Source: CAYOID01 sp964573115
Lineage (GTDB): Bacteria > Desulfobacterota > Desulfovibrionia > Desulfovibrionales > Desulfothermaceae
Direction of reading: 5' to 3'
Assembly: GCA_964573115.1 (NCBI GenBank)
Contig: CAZNIP010000044.1
Span: 1 to 24,715, forward strand
DNA length: 24,715 nucleotides
The position numbers and the translations under genes are program-made. Numbering within the stretch: the first letter of the stretch is position 1; each line of letters opens with the position of its first letter. The notes beneath the pieces are model-generated. The model saw nothing but the letters and a program-made list of their open reading frames with translations, ran no database searches and had not been told where the DNA came from. This document shows, one piece after another, positions 16,270 through 23,493 of this stretch.

Positions 16270-16680
16270 GCGAATTCTCCTTTCAGTGAGGTGTGAACGA
16301 TCTGTGATCCTTGCCGGGTGTGTCAAAGATGTTGGCCAACAGGTTGCCAGTGGTCTATTTGTCTAGACCAGTTGCGCGCACACCTGAAATCTGCCCTGGG
16401 ACTATGACTTTTTGATCTCACAGACATGAAGATTGTGTCACAAGTTGTGGTCCGGGCCAGGGCTGGATGAGGGTCTTCTCTGTTGAACAATTCACCGGGA
16501 TGACCAATGTTTTTTGCCATCCTCCGCCAGGATTTGTTCACAGGAATGTCTCAGGGGCCGAGTTTGATTTTCAGAGCAGAGCTCATTTTCAAGGAGGGGA
16601 GAAAGAGGTACTGTGAAGAGCAGGCCGTGACCTGAGGTCGAATGACAGGAGAGCCTTTTGGGAGGAGGAAAGGAGAAGCC
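16270..16680. other. Divergent intergenic region, phnD / thioredoxin-like gene
   Basis: The 411-nt region holds the phnD leader, the PhnF-like operator at 16351-16370, a GTTGGCCAAC palindrome at 16331-16340 and a TTGTGTCACAA palindrome at 16433-16443 that could be a second regulator site. No coding sequence is supported, and no tandem PhoB box was found. Confidence 0.6.
16351..16370 (-). promoter_or_regulatory. Probable PhnF (HutC-type) operator upstream of phnD
   Basis: The arms TGGTCTA and TAGACCA form an inverted repeat, and the inner half contains GTCTAGAC, a perfect fit to the HutC-family core GT-N-TA-N-AC. The related PhnF of Mycobacterium smegmatis is reported to bind TGGTATAGACCA-like sites. 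It lies 82 nt upstream of the phnD start. A clear sigma-70 promoter is not visible; a weak TTCAGG/TAGACA pair with 17-nt spacing would put the operator over the -10 region. Confidence 0.6.
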
Positions 16681-16917
16681 ATGGAGATCAAAGTGCTCGG
16701 ACCCGGCTGTCCCAAGTGTCAGCAGACCCTGCAGCTGGTCAAGGACGTCCTCAAGGAGAATTCGGTCCAGGCCGATCTGGAAAAGGTCGCCGACGCCATG
16801 GAGATCGCCAAATACGGCGTCTTCACCACCCCTGGGGTGGTGGTCGACGGTCAGGTCAAGTCCGTGGGCAGGGTCCCCTCCAGGGAAGAGCTCCAGAGCT
16901 GGATCCAGTCGGGATAG
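16681..16917 (+). CDS. Small thioredoxin-like redox-active disulfide protein
   Basis: The 78-residue product begins MEIKVLGPGCPKCQ, with a CPKC redox pair right after the first strand, and has the cis-proline segment TTPGVVVDGQVKSVGRVPS. This is the short thioredoxin-like (redox-active disulfide protein 2) family, found in anaerobes and archaea. The start is set by an extended AGGAGGAAAGGAG purine run just upstream. It is cytoplasmic; the partner is unknown. It is divergent from phnD across 411 nt and is followed by the DUF89 gene after 167 nt. Confidence 0.88.
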   Translation: MEIKVLGPGCPKCQQTLQLVKDVLKENSVQADLEKVADAMEIAKYGVFTTPGVVVDGQVKSVGRVPSREELQSWIQSG

Positions 16918-17084
16918 GGACAAACGGCTGCTTGCGGGAAGGGGCCTCTGGAGGCTGATCCCGGGCGCTGGGCAGCCGGACGTCGGTTCAGGACACGCCT
17001 GGAGAACCGGCGACGCGCTTGCGAAGACGGGATCATGAAGGTCCAGGCTGTTGCGGAACCATACAAGGTGTTCATGGAAGGACG

Positions 17085-17933
17085 ATGAAAACCAATCTCG
17101 AATGTCTGCCGTGTTTCTTGACCCAGGGTCTGAAGGCGGCCCGGCTCTGCGTTCCTGATGACGAGGAGCTGCACCGCAGGCTTCTGCAGACCTGGTCCGC
17201 CCGTCTGGCCGAGCTGGACATCACCCTCCCCCCTCCGGCCATTGCCGGGGAGCTCTACCGCGACGTGGAGGCCATGCTCGGCAATGGCGATCCATTCCAG
17301 AAGGACAAGCAGGCAGCCAATGCCAGGGTCATGGAGCTGCTTCCCCGCCTGCGAAAGATTGTCCACAGCGGCGCCGATCCCCTGGCCCGGGCCCTGGAGA
17401 TCTCGATCATCGGCAACTACATCGACAGCGGAGTGGCCAGGGAGTTCCCCTGGGAGCAGGAGCTTGAGGACCTGGACCAGACCCTGGACCAACAGGTCTA
17501 CGACAGGTTTCGCCAGGCCGTGAAGGACCATCAGGAGATCATGATCCTGGGGGACAATGCAGGCGAGATCGCTCTGGACACCATCCTGGTCTCCAGGCTT
17601 CAGGATCTGGGGTGTCGCGTGACCTACGCGGTCAGGGGCCGCCCGATCATCAATGACGCCACGCTGGAGGACGCTCGGGCCGTGGGCATGACCGATCTCT
17701 GCCAGGTCATCTCTTCGGGGGTGGACACGCCGGGCACGGTCCTGTCCAGGTGCAGCCCAGAGTTCCTGGACACGTTCAGGCGCAGTCCGGTCGTCCTGAG
17801 CAAGGGCCAGGGCAACCTGGAGGCCCTGTCAGACGAGTGTGCGGGGATCTTCTACGCCCTGAAGATCAAATGCCCGGTGGTGGCAGAGATGACAGGCCTT
17901 GCCGTTGGCTGCTCAGCCTTCATTGAGTCTTGA
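17085..17933 (+). CDS. DUF89/ARMT1-like damage-control phosphatase with N-terminal CxxC
   Basis: The 282-residue product begins MKTNLECLPCF (C7-x2-C10), which marks the prokaryotic CxxC subgroup of DUF89. It has the metal-binding motif LGDNAGEIALD (D157, N158), then VRGRPIINDAT, and GQGNLEAL near the C-terminus. DUF89 enzymes are metal-dependent phosphatases that destroy damaged or excess phosphometabolites; the substrate of this subgroup is not settled. GGAAGGA precedes the ATG at 17085. Its position next to phosphonate genes is suggestive but the strand and spacing do not show a shared transcript. Confidence 0.88.
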   Translation: MKTNLECLPCFLTQGLKAARLCVPDDEELHRRLLQTWSARLAELDITLPPPAIAGELYRDVEAMLGNGDPFQKDKQAANARVMELLPRLRKIVHSGADPLARALEISIIGNYIDSGVAREFPWEQELEDLDQTLDQQVYDRFRQAVKDHQEIMILGDNAGEIALDTILVSRLQDLGCRVTYAVRGRPIINDATLEDARAVGMTDLCQVISSGVDTPGTVLSRCSPEFLDTFRRSPVVLSKGQGNLEALSDECAGIFYALKIKCPVVAEMTGLAVGCSAFIES

Positions 17934-18071
17934 CGGGACAGCTCGGTTGCAGCCATTGCTCCAAAGAGATCGAACATGACAGGCCTGGAGACGGTACCAT
18001 GAATTCCCGCAAAGACCAAAGTCGTTTGTGGACCTGACAAGGCCTCGATAACGTGCCCTTTCTGGACCACC

Positions 18072-18758
18072 ATGCCCCGACGGCTTCAGGATGCCCCTTT
18101 GTCTGACCCTGACCGGTCCTTGAGCGGCCGGGGGGCCACGTCCAGGGTTCGGCTGGGATTCGAGCTGGGGGGGCTCTTCATCGTCCTGCCGGTGCTGGCC
18201 TTTTTCGAACCTTTCCCCTTTCCCAAGCTGCCGTCCCTGATCCTGGTCACGCTCTACTGTGTGCTCGTCCTGACCCGCGACCCGGCCTGGTCCTGGAGAC
18301 CAAGGATCGATATGGGCCCCCGGGAGACCAGGGCCCTGGTGATCAGACTCTGCGTGACCGCCTCCCTGATCGTGATCCTGGCCAGGATCCTGACCCCGGG
18401 GACCTTTTTGCTCTTTCCCCGGGAACATCCAGGCATCTGGGTCATGGTCCTGTGCGGGTACCCCTTCCTCTCCGCCCTGCCCCAGGAGATCATCTACCGG
18501 GCCTTTTTCTTCCATCGCTACCGGGCCTTCTTTCCCGGAACCTGGTCCATGGTGGCAGCGAGCGCCCTCTGCTTCGCCTTTGTGCACATCGTGTATGACA
18601 ATGTCCAGGCCCCGGCCCTGTCGTTGATCGGCGGGGTCCTCTTCGCCACGACCTACCGGACCACTGGTTCGCTGCTCATCACGACCGGTGAGCATGCCCT
18701 CTACGGCCTCCTCGTCTTCACAGCCGGTCTGGGGCGCTTTTTTTACGAAGGGTTCTGA
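18072..18758 (+). CDS. CPBP-family intramembrane protease (CAAX/Abi type)
   Basis: The 228-residue membrane protein has about six hydrophobic segments. It keeps CPBP motif 1 as QE-xxx-R (Q138, E139, R143 in PQEIIYRAFF), motif 2 with a histidine in FAFVHIVYDN, and a late EHALYG. In the family two glutamates plus histidines bind the active-site metal; here the first glutamate is glutamine, as in a subgroup of bacterial members. Role could be membrane proteolysis or a related function. There is no clear ribosome binding site, so the start is uncertain. It lies 138 nt after the DUF89 gene. Confidence 0.78.
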   Translation: MPRRLQDAPLSDPDRSLSGRGATSRVRLGFELGGLFIVLPVLAFFEPFPFPKLPSLILVTLYCVLVLTRDPAWSWRPRIDMGPRETRALVIRLCVTASLIVILARILTPGTFLLFPREHPGIWVMVLCGYPFLSALPQEIIYRAFFFHRYRAFFPGTWSMVAASALCFAFVHIVYDNVQAPALSLIGGVLFATTYRTTGSLLITTGEHALYGLLVFTAGLGRFFYEGF

Positions 18759-18783
18759 AGTCATTCCGGCCGCTGGCCGGCCT

Positions 18784-18811
18784 GAAGGTCGAGGGTTGAG
18801 GGTTGAAGGTT
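18784..18811. repeat. Heptanucleotide tandem repeat (GARGGTY)4
   Basis: Four consecutive 7-mers are read as GAAGGTC, GAGGGTT, GAGGGTT and GAAGGTT, with degenerate copies continuing for perhaps two more units. It lies in the convergent gap between the CPBP gene and olsF, just after a 6-bp GC-rich hairpin at 18766-18780. Related degenerate heptamers can be read on the minus strand near 23465-23485. Confidence 0.5.
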
Positions 18812-18914
18812 GTGGGAAGAAGTTTCATACGAGGCCGGCCACTGGCCGCGCTGAGTCGTTTTTTCATGGACGGGTCGTTTGAAGACCTGGAAAGGGAGGA
18901 CCGGAGAGGTGAGT

Positions 18915-20795
18915 TCAGGCTGTCATGTCCAGCCCGGTGTGGTCCTGGGCCTGAACAGACAGGTAGTGTTCGGCTTCGCCCTTGCCCATGAACCGTTTCA
19001 GGAACCTGGGGTCTGTCTGCTGGAGGTCGACAAAAATCAGGCCGTCAAAGGTTCCAAAACGCCTGTCGTGGTGGAATCCGGCAATCCGCCCCCCCAGCTT
19101 GAGGTACTGTTTGATCAGGACCGGCATTCGCCGGGCGTTGGATTCCAGGTCGGCGATGATCTCGTCCAGGACAGGGGTGTCCAGGATGGAGATGGACTCG
19201 ATCATCTCCCGCTCGTACTTCTTGATCTTGAATTTGGGGGAGCGCTTGCCCTGAACGTTGAGCCCGATGATCGGCTGGTAGAACTTGGAATTGAGGTGGC
19301 TGATCAGGCTCTGGATCGAGACGTCGCCATAGGCCTGGCTGATGCTCACCGGGCCGAAGAGGTAGCGGTAAGCGGGACGCCTGAAGAGGACCTGGCCGAT
19401 GCCTTTCCACAGCAACAGCAGCGGCGAGTAGCTGCGCTGGTATTCGGGGATGATGAACGACCGCCCGAGCTCCAGTGAGTTGGTCATGGTCCTGAAGAAG
19501 CCCGGTTTGAAGCGGAACAGGGTTGAGGTGTACAGGGCCCTGACGCCCCGGCCCTGGTGCAGCAGGGTGTCCACCCTCCCAAGGCGGTAGGCCCCGACCA
19601 CCTCCTGCCGGTCCAGATTCCAGAGGACGAGGTGGTCGTAGGTCTGGTCGAACATGTCCAGGTCGAGGGGCCGGCCGGTGCCCTCCCCTTCCTGCCGAAA
19701 GGTCGCCTCCCGCAGTCGGCCGAGCTCATGGAGCAGATGGGGGATCTGGCTGGCCCTGGCTTCAAAGACGGTCAGCTCCCCGCTGTGGACCAGGAACTGG
19801 GTCCGGGGCAGCCTGGCGACGTCGCCGGCAATGAGCCTGCGGTCCAGAGGCGCTGCAATGGGGGCCTGTTGGCTGGAGGGCAGGAGGAAGCCGGGAAAGA
19901 GCTTGGGGCATACCCTGTGGCGGGTCACTCTGCGGTCCAGCCCGTAGGTCTTGGCCCGGAGGTACCAGGTGGCGACCTCATCCGAGGGGAGCTTCTTGAG
20001 GACCGAGGCCTGGATGCGTTTGCCCGGGCAGATGGTGATTCGGGCTCCCCGCTTGTTCAGGAGCTGCCTGGGGAGCATGGCTGTGCGCAGTCTGGGATGG
20101 ATCATGCCGGCGTAGTGGAAGCTGCGGCTGTTGCAGCCCGGGAAAAAGACCGGCAGGACATCGACCCCGCTCTTGCGGATCAGCCTGGTCGCGTTGACCT
20201 GCCAGGGCGGGTCGACGACCGTCTTGGTCTGCAGATGCCAGTGAGCCACTTCTCCAGCCGGGAAGATGCACAGCAGGCCGCCTTTTTTGAGCCAGCCCAG
20301 GGCGGCCTTGACCCCTTGAAAATTGGTTCGTTGCGCCTTGGGTCCGCCAAAGGGGTTGACCGGGATGATCAGGTCCCGGAGCTCCGGCAGGCCGGCGAGC
20401 AGGAAGTTGGCCAGAAAGCGGACATCCTGGCGGACCCTGGCCAGGGTGGCGGCCAGGACCATGGCCTCCACCCCGCCAAAGGGATGGTTGGCCACGACAA
20501 CAGCGGGTTGGTCTTTTGGGGGGATCTCGGTCAGGCCCGTTCCCTGGAGGTCGATGTCCACGTTCAGGGCTGCGAGCAGATTTGCGGCAAAGCTCCCGGC
20601 TGACCCGGGATGAAGAGCACGATTGTAGAGCTGGTCCAGTTCATGGATCTTCAGGGTTCTCAGCAGGAGCCGCAAAGAGCTGGATTGAATCCCGCTGGAG
20701 ATCCCCGGCCCCCGGTCTTTGCCCATGAGCAGAGCCAGACACTGGTCGGACACGACAGACCCGGGATCTTGCGGAGAATGGGAGTGCTGATTCAT
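18915..20795 (-). CDS. olsF: Bifunctional ornithine lipid synthase (O- and N-acyltransferase)
   Basis: The 626-residue protein joins two acyltransferases. The N-terminal half (about residues 80-290) is a PlsC-like lysophospholipid acyltransferase with VVANHPFGGVEAM and IFPAGEV. The C-terminal half (about 320-540) is an OlsB-like N-acyltransferase (PF13444 type) with VVGAYRLGR, then TNSLELGRSFI and IPEYQRSYSPLLLLWKGI. That pairing and order match OlsF, which makes phosphorus-free ornithine lipids: the C-terminal domain makes the amide and the N-terminal domain the ester. A Pho-box-like triple repeat and a promoter lie upstream, fitting induction by phosphate starvation. I prefer the ATG at 20795 (AGGA 8 nt upstream) to one at 20801. 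A fused acyltransferase with a different amine head group is the alternative. Confidence 0.82.
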   Translation of the reverse strand: MNQHSHSPQDPGSVVSDQCLALLMGKDRGPGISSGIQSSSLRLLLRTLKIHELDQLYNRALHPGSAGSFAANLLAALNVDIDLQGTGLTEIPPKDQPAVVVANHPFGGVEAMVLAATLARVRQDVRFLANFLLAGLPELRDLIIPVNPFGGPKAQRTNFQGVKAALGWLKKGGLLCIFPAGEVAHWHLQTKTVVDPPWQVNATRLIRKSGVDVLPVFFPGCNSRSFHYAGMIHPRLRTAMLPRQLLNKRGARITICPGKRIQASVLKKLPSDEVATWYLRAKTYGLDRRVTRHRVCPKLFPGFLLPSSQQAPIAAPLDRRLIAGDVARLPRTQFLVHSGELTVFEARASQIPHLLHELGRLREATFRQEGEGTGRPLDLDMFDQTYDHLVLWNLDRQEVVGAYRLGRVDTLLHQGRGVRALYTSTLFRFKPGFFRTMTNSLELGRSFIIPEYQRSYSPLLLLWKGIGQVLFRRPAYRYLFGPVSISQAYGDVSIQSLISHLNSKFYQPIIGLNVQGKRSPKFKIKKYEREMIESISILDTPVLDEIIADLESNARRMPVLIKQYLKLGGRIAGFHHDRRFGTFDGLIFVDLQQTDPRFLKRFMGKGEAEHYLSVQAQDHTGLDMTA

Positions 20796-20852
20796 GGTCA
20801 TGGTCCTGGATGAAGGAAAGGAATGGACGCCGGGTCATGGTTTGACCTGGGC

Positions 20853-20880
20853 AGTGTAGTCGAACCGGCTGGCTGGTCAA
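20853..20880 (-). promoter_or_regulatory. Candidate olsF promoter
   Basis: On the minus strand, TTGACC (20880-20875) and TACACT (20858-20853) are separated by 16 nt. Transcription would start near 20846, about 50 nt before the olsF start codon. The Pho-box-like repeats end about 13 nt upstream of the -35 hexamer. Confidence 0.5.
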
Positions 20881-20892
20881 TATCTCTTTGAA

Positions 20893-20925
20893 ATTGTGAC
20901 GCAATTGTGACCAGATTGTGACAGA
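20893..20925 (-). promoter_or_regulatory. Pho-box-like triple direct repeat upstream of olsF
   Basis: Read on the minus strand, GTCACAAT occurs three times with an exact 11-nt period (plus-strand copies of ATTGTGAC begin at 20893, 20904 and 20915). PhoB dimers bind tandem 11-bp units of the CTGTCAC type, one helical turn each, so this is a strong Pho box candidate. The olsF promoter lies just downstream in the minus direction, and olsF starts about 100 nt away. Confidence 0.7.
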
Positions 20926-21152
20926 GGCCACTCTTTTCCCTGTCAGGGGGAGGGAGGGCTGGACAGGATCCCGCCAGCGTCTCCGTGCCATGGCAATTCA
21001 GACTGCTGAAGGAGGATTCCCCGGGTCAGGCCTTGATTCCCATTCTCTGTGGGTGTATGCACTGAGATTGTGAAAAAGCTGTCTCTTTCTGGTCCGTTGC
21101 AGAAAGCGGCCGGGGATCTTTGGCAGGATGTGCCGTCACACAAGGAGGAGTC

Positions 21153-21992
21153 ATGGAGATCAGGGAACCGCAGATTCGCAGGGAAGAGGTCCTCTTTGTC
21201 CAGGACCCGGAGTATCATCAGGGCAACGTGTGCATCGTCACCGGGGTGAGCACAGGTATCGGCCGGGCATCGGCCGTGGCAGCGGCAGCCAACGGGCTGA
21301 CCGTCATCGGGCTGGACGTCAATGAGCAGGAAGGCCAGGCCACAGCCAGCATGGCTGAAGAGATGGGCGGGTCAATGACCTTTGTCCAGTGCGACCTGAC
21401 CCGGGACGACGAGGTTGTTTCGGCTGTGGATCAGGCTGCAGAGCAAGGTGCGATCAAGTTTCTGCTGAACATTGCCGGGGTGCAGCACATCGATCCGGTG
21501 GAGTCGTTCCCCATGGACAAGTACGACCTCATGATGAGCCTGATGCTCAGGGCCCCCTTTCTGCTCTCCAAGCTGACCATACCGCACATGAGGGCCTCCG
21601 AGACCGGGACCGGGGCGATCGGGAACATGGCTTCGGCCCACGCCCATATCTCGACCCGCAACAAGCCTGTCTACAACATGACCAAGTTCGGTCTGCGGGG
21701 ACTGAGCCAGTCCATAGCAGCCGAGGGGGAAGGCAGGATCCGGTCCTTCACGGTCAGCACCGGGTATGTCAAGACCCCGCTGGCCCTGAACCAGATCCCG
21801 GACCAGGCCAGGCAGAGAAACATTTCTCAGGAAGAGGTGGTCCGGGATGTCATGCTGGGCACCTCGCGGGTCAAGGACATGATGAACCCCATCGAGGTGG
21901 CCAATCTCTTCCTGTTCGGCATGTCCAGGCACGGCCGGCATCTCGTGGGCGGAGACCTGCTCTTCGACGGGGGGATGGTCCTGACCTATTGA
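21153..21992 (+). CDS. Short-chain dehydrogenase, 3-hydroxybutyrate dehydrogenase-like
   Basis: The 279-residue SDR has the NAD-binding TGxxxGIG (TGVSTGIG, residues 30-37), NIAG in place of the usual NNAG, a serine in the catalytic strand (MASAHAH), and YNMTK with Y174 and K178. The C-terminal segment STGYVKTPLALNQIPDQARQ resembles 3-hydroxybutyrate dehydrogenases, which interconvert 3-hydroxybutyrate and acetoacetate. An extra 20-residue N-terminal stretch precedes the Rossmann fold. AAGGAGGAG lies just before the ATG. It is divergent from olsF and ends at a strong hairpin shared with the convergent sodN. Exact substrate is inferred from similarity only. Confidence 0.8.
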   Translation: MEIREPQIRREEVLFVQDPEYHQGNVCIVTGVSTGIGRASAVAAAANGLTVIGLDVNEQEGQATASMAEEMGGSMTFVQCDLTRDDEVVSAVDQAAEQGAIKFLLNIAGVQHIDPVESFPMDKYDLMMSLMLRAPFLLSKLTIPHMRASETGTGAIGNMASAHAHISTRNKPVYNMTKFGLRGLSQSIAAEGEGRIRSFTVSTGYVKTPLALNQIPDQARQRNISQEEVVRDVMLGTSRVKDMMNPIEVANLFLFGMSRHGRHLVGGDLLFDGGMVLTY

Positions 21993-21993
21993 T

Positions 21994-22020
21994 GTTCATG
22001 CCCCGAAAAGGGGCATGAAC
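21994..22020. terminator. Bidirectional hairpin between convergent SDR gene and sodN
   Basis: GTTCATGCCCC (21994-22004) and its exact complement (22010-22020) flank a GAAAA loop. The stem starts 2 nt after the SDR stop and ends 4 nt before the sodN stop. Position between two converging genes suggests shared transcription termination, although neither side has a clean T-run. Confidence 0.6.
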
Positions 22021-22024
22021 ACGA

Positions 22025-22477
22025 CTATTTGGAGCCCATGTACAGGTGCTCGAAGTCGTGGATCAGGTCCATGAGCTCCTGGGTCAGGCCGAGATCGGTG
22101 GACTGCTTGCATTTCATGGCCATGACCAGCAGCTCGTGCAGCAGGCCGATCTTCTGCTCATACTTGTCGGCATCGAGCTTGATGCGTTGAGCCATGAAAT
22201 ACTGGGTCACGATGTCCTGGAACTTGTTGGCGTGGTCTTCCTTGTTCATGACCCAGCGAATGAGCTGGTTCGAATACTGAAGCCCCTCTTTTTCCAGCCT
22301 CTGGATCTCGCGCATGGACTTCTGAATGGTGATCACGTGCTCCCTGAGCAGGGTGATGCGCGTCCCGTCGTCGTAAATGCCGCAGGGGATCTGGCAGTGG
22401 GCTCCGGCGGACACGGCCGCGCCAAACACGAAAAAGCCCACCAGGGCCAGACACAGACCACGTTGTTTTCTGAACAT
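22025..22477 (-). CDS. sodN: Nickel superoxide dismutase, exported precursor
   Basis: The product (150 residues) has a signal peptide of 26 residues (MFRKQRG, hydrophobic core, then AGA) directly followed by HCQIPCGIYDD. This is the nickel hook HCxxPCGxY of Ni-SOD, in which the first histidine must be the free N-terminus and two cysteines bind nickel. Cleavage at the signal peptidase site after A26 would give exactly H27 as residue 1. The remaining 124 residues are helical, close to the 117 of Streptomyces Ni-SOD. AAGGAGG lies 4 nt before the ATG. No sodX-type maturation protease is in the window. The enzyme would dismutate superoxide in the periplasm. Confidence 0.9.
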   Translation of the reverse strand: MFRKQRGLCLALVGFFVFGAAVSAGAHCQIPCGIYDDGTRITLLREHVITIQKSMREIQRLEKEGLQYSNQLIRWVMNKEDHANKFQDIVTQYFMAQRIKLDADKYEQKIGLLHELLVMAMKCKQSTDLGLTQELMDLIHDFEHLYMGSK

Positions 22478-22511
22478 AACGCCTCCTTGGGTGCTGTTGG
22501 TGCCGAGTTTG

Positions 22512-22537
22512 CCGGCAGGCCCGCGCAGGCCTGCCGG
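22512..22537 (-). promoter_or_regulatory. 5'-leader hairpin of sodN
   Basis: CCGGCAGGCC (22512-22521) and GGCCTGCCGG (22528-22537) form a perfect 10-bp stem with a 6-nt loop. It would lie within about 10 nt of the predicted transcript 5' end and 35 nt before the start codon. It may protect the mRNA or take part in metal- or redox-dependent control. Confidence 0.5.
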
Positions 22538-22551
22538 ATCCATCATTGCCT

Positions 22552-22580
22552 AATCTAAGGTCTCCTGACCGGGTGTGCAA
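22552..22580 (-). promoter_or_regulatory. Candidate sodN promoter
   Basis: On the minus strand, TTGCAC (22580-22575) and TAGATT (22557-22552) are separated by 17 nt, a reasonable sigma-70-type pair. Transcription would start near 22545, leaving a leader of about 68 nt before the sodN ATG. Confidence 0.5.
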
Positions 22581-22925
22581 GGCGGGGCTGACAGAGTTGT
22601 TGACGGATGTGACAGGACGTGCTCAGGTGGTGTCCGCCATCGATCATGTTGACCGTCTTGAACAGTTCCGGAGCCGATTTCCGAAACGCCAGGCTCATGG
22701 CCAGGGCCAGCGGAAGCCCGATGGACCCTGTTGAAGATCTCCTGAGGACCGACAGGGGAACGTGGCTCTTGAGGTCGTACCAGAGCTGGGCCCCGGACGA
22801 AGCCAGCCTGAGCGTCCTGAGGGTCGTCGAGGTCTCTGCATGGCTGATTCGAAACGGGTTCGACGCGGATGGCCTGGAGGTCCCGGCAGGGTGATCCAGG
22901 CATTTCAGAGGCTGGTCAGGACGGG
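22581..22925. other. No supported gene between sodN promoter and SRPBCC gene
   Basis: A 91-codon open frame on the plus strand (22619-22894) and overlapping open frames on the minus strand exist, but none has a ribosome binding site, recognisable motif or family resemblance. The stretch may be a decayed gene or spacer. Confidence 0.4.
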
Positions 22926-23339
22926 TTAGGGACCCTCAGCCAAACGGGCGATCCTGTCTGCGGCCCTCTTGCACACGGTCAGATAGGGCGCGGCCACAGA
23001 CGGGACCTCAAAGGTCAGGCTGCACTCCCCGGAGCTGAGGGGCTCGACCCGATGCCCGGTGGCCGGAACCCCGGAAACCCTCCATTTCCAGGCGTGCCCA
23101 GGATCAAAATCCGTGACTCTGAAGAAGAGCCAGGTCCCGATGGGGATTTTGACCCAGCCGGTGGAGCCGGCATGGATGTGGCTGCCCTCATGGTCGACGG
23201 CCACCACGGATGGACCCCATTCCGGCCAGAGCCGGGTGTCGGTCAGGATGTCCCAGACCAGGGTGGCATCTGCGGCAATGGTCCGGGTCAGGGCAAGCTG
23301 AAAGAGCCCAGCATGCAGGGAAAAGGGTTTGAACAGCAT
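22926..23339 (-). CDS. SRPBCC (START/Bet v1-like) superfamily protein
   Basis: The 138-residue product has the typical opening of the polyketide-cyclase/SRPBCC group: LTRTIAADATLVWDILTDTRLWPEWGPSV, in which an N-terminal strand is followed by the W-x-x-L helix and WPEW. The middle and C-terminus fit the beta sheet and long terminal helix (LTVCKRAADRIARL) of this hydrophobic-ligand-binding fold. Ligand is unknown. I chose the ATG at 23339 (GGAG 8 nt upstream). It is on the same strand as sodN but separated by 448 nt, and divergent from the nitroreductase gene. Confidence 0.78.
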   Translation of the reverse strand: MLFKPFSLHAGLFQLALTRTIAADATLVWDILTDTRLWPEWGPSVVAVDHEGSHIHAGSTGWVKIPIGTWLFFRVTDFDPGHAWKWRVSGVPATGHRVEPLSSGECSLTFEVPSVAAPYLTVCKRAADRIARLAEGP

Positions 23340-23493
23340 GGCACGCACTCCGTGCTTTGAGGTCAAAGACGGTTGACACCGCCGGGTCGAGCGTTTTTTT
23401 GCCAACTATGACCGAAGACAGCTGTTTGAACAAGGACTTTGGACCCCAGGAGAACTCTTGTTCGCCCTCGACCGTCAACCTTGACTCATCGTC

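Larger units (their letters stand above)
20802..21152. other. Divergent intergenic region, olsF / SDR gene
   Basis: The 351-nt region carries the olsF promoter and Pho-box-like repeats. For the plus strand, TTGATT (21033-21038) and TATGCA (21056-21061) with a 17-nt spacer form a weak candidate promoter for the SDR gene. No coding sequence is supported. Confidence 0.5.

Noticed and set aside
16291..16310. Two TCACA units 11 nt apart upstream of phnD, considered as a Pho box
   Set aside because: They match the olsF repeat unit poorly and lie only about 25 nt from the start codon, too close for a PhoB activation site.
16333..16348. Sigma-54-like TGGC-N8-TTGC pattern on the plus strand upstream of the thioredoxin-like gene
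   Set aside because: Only a single loose match more than 330 nt from the gene, partly created by the GTTGGCCAAC palindrome, and no activator site or gene is nearby.
19557..20603. 348-codon plus-strand open frame antisense to olsF
   Set aside because: Low-complexity antisense shadow; the opposite strand has clear acyltransferase motifs across the same region.
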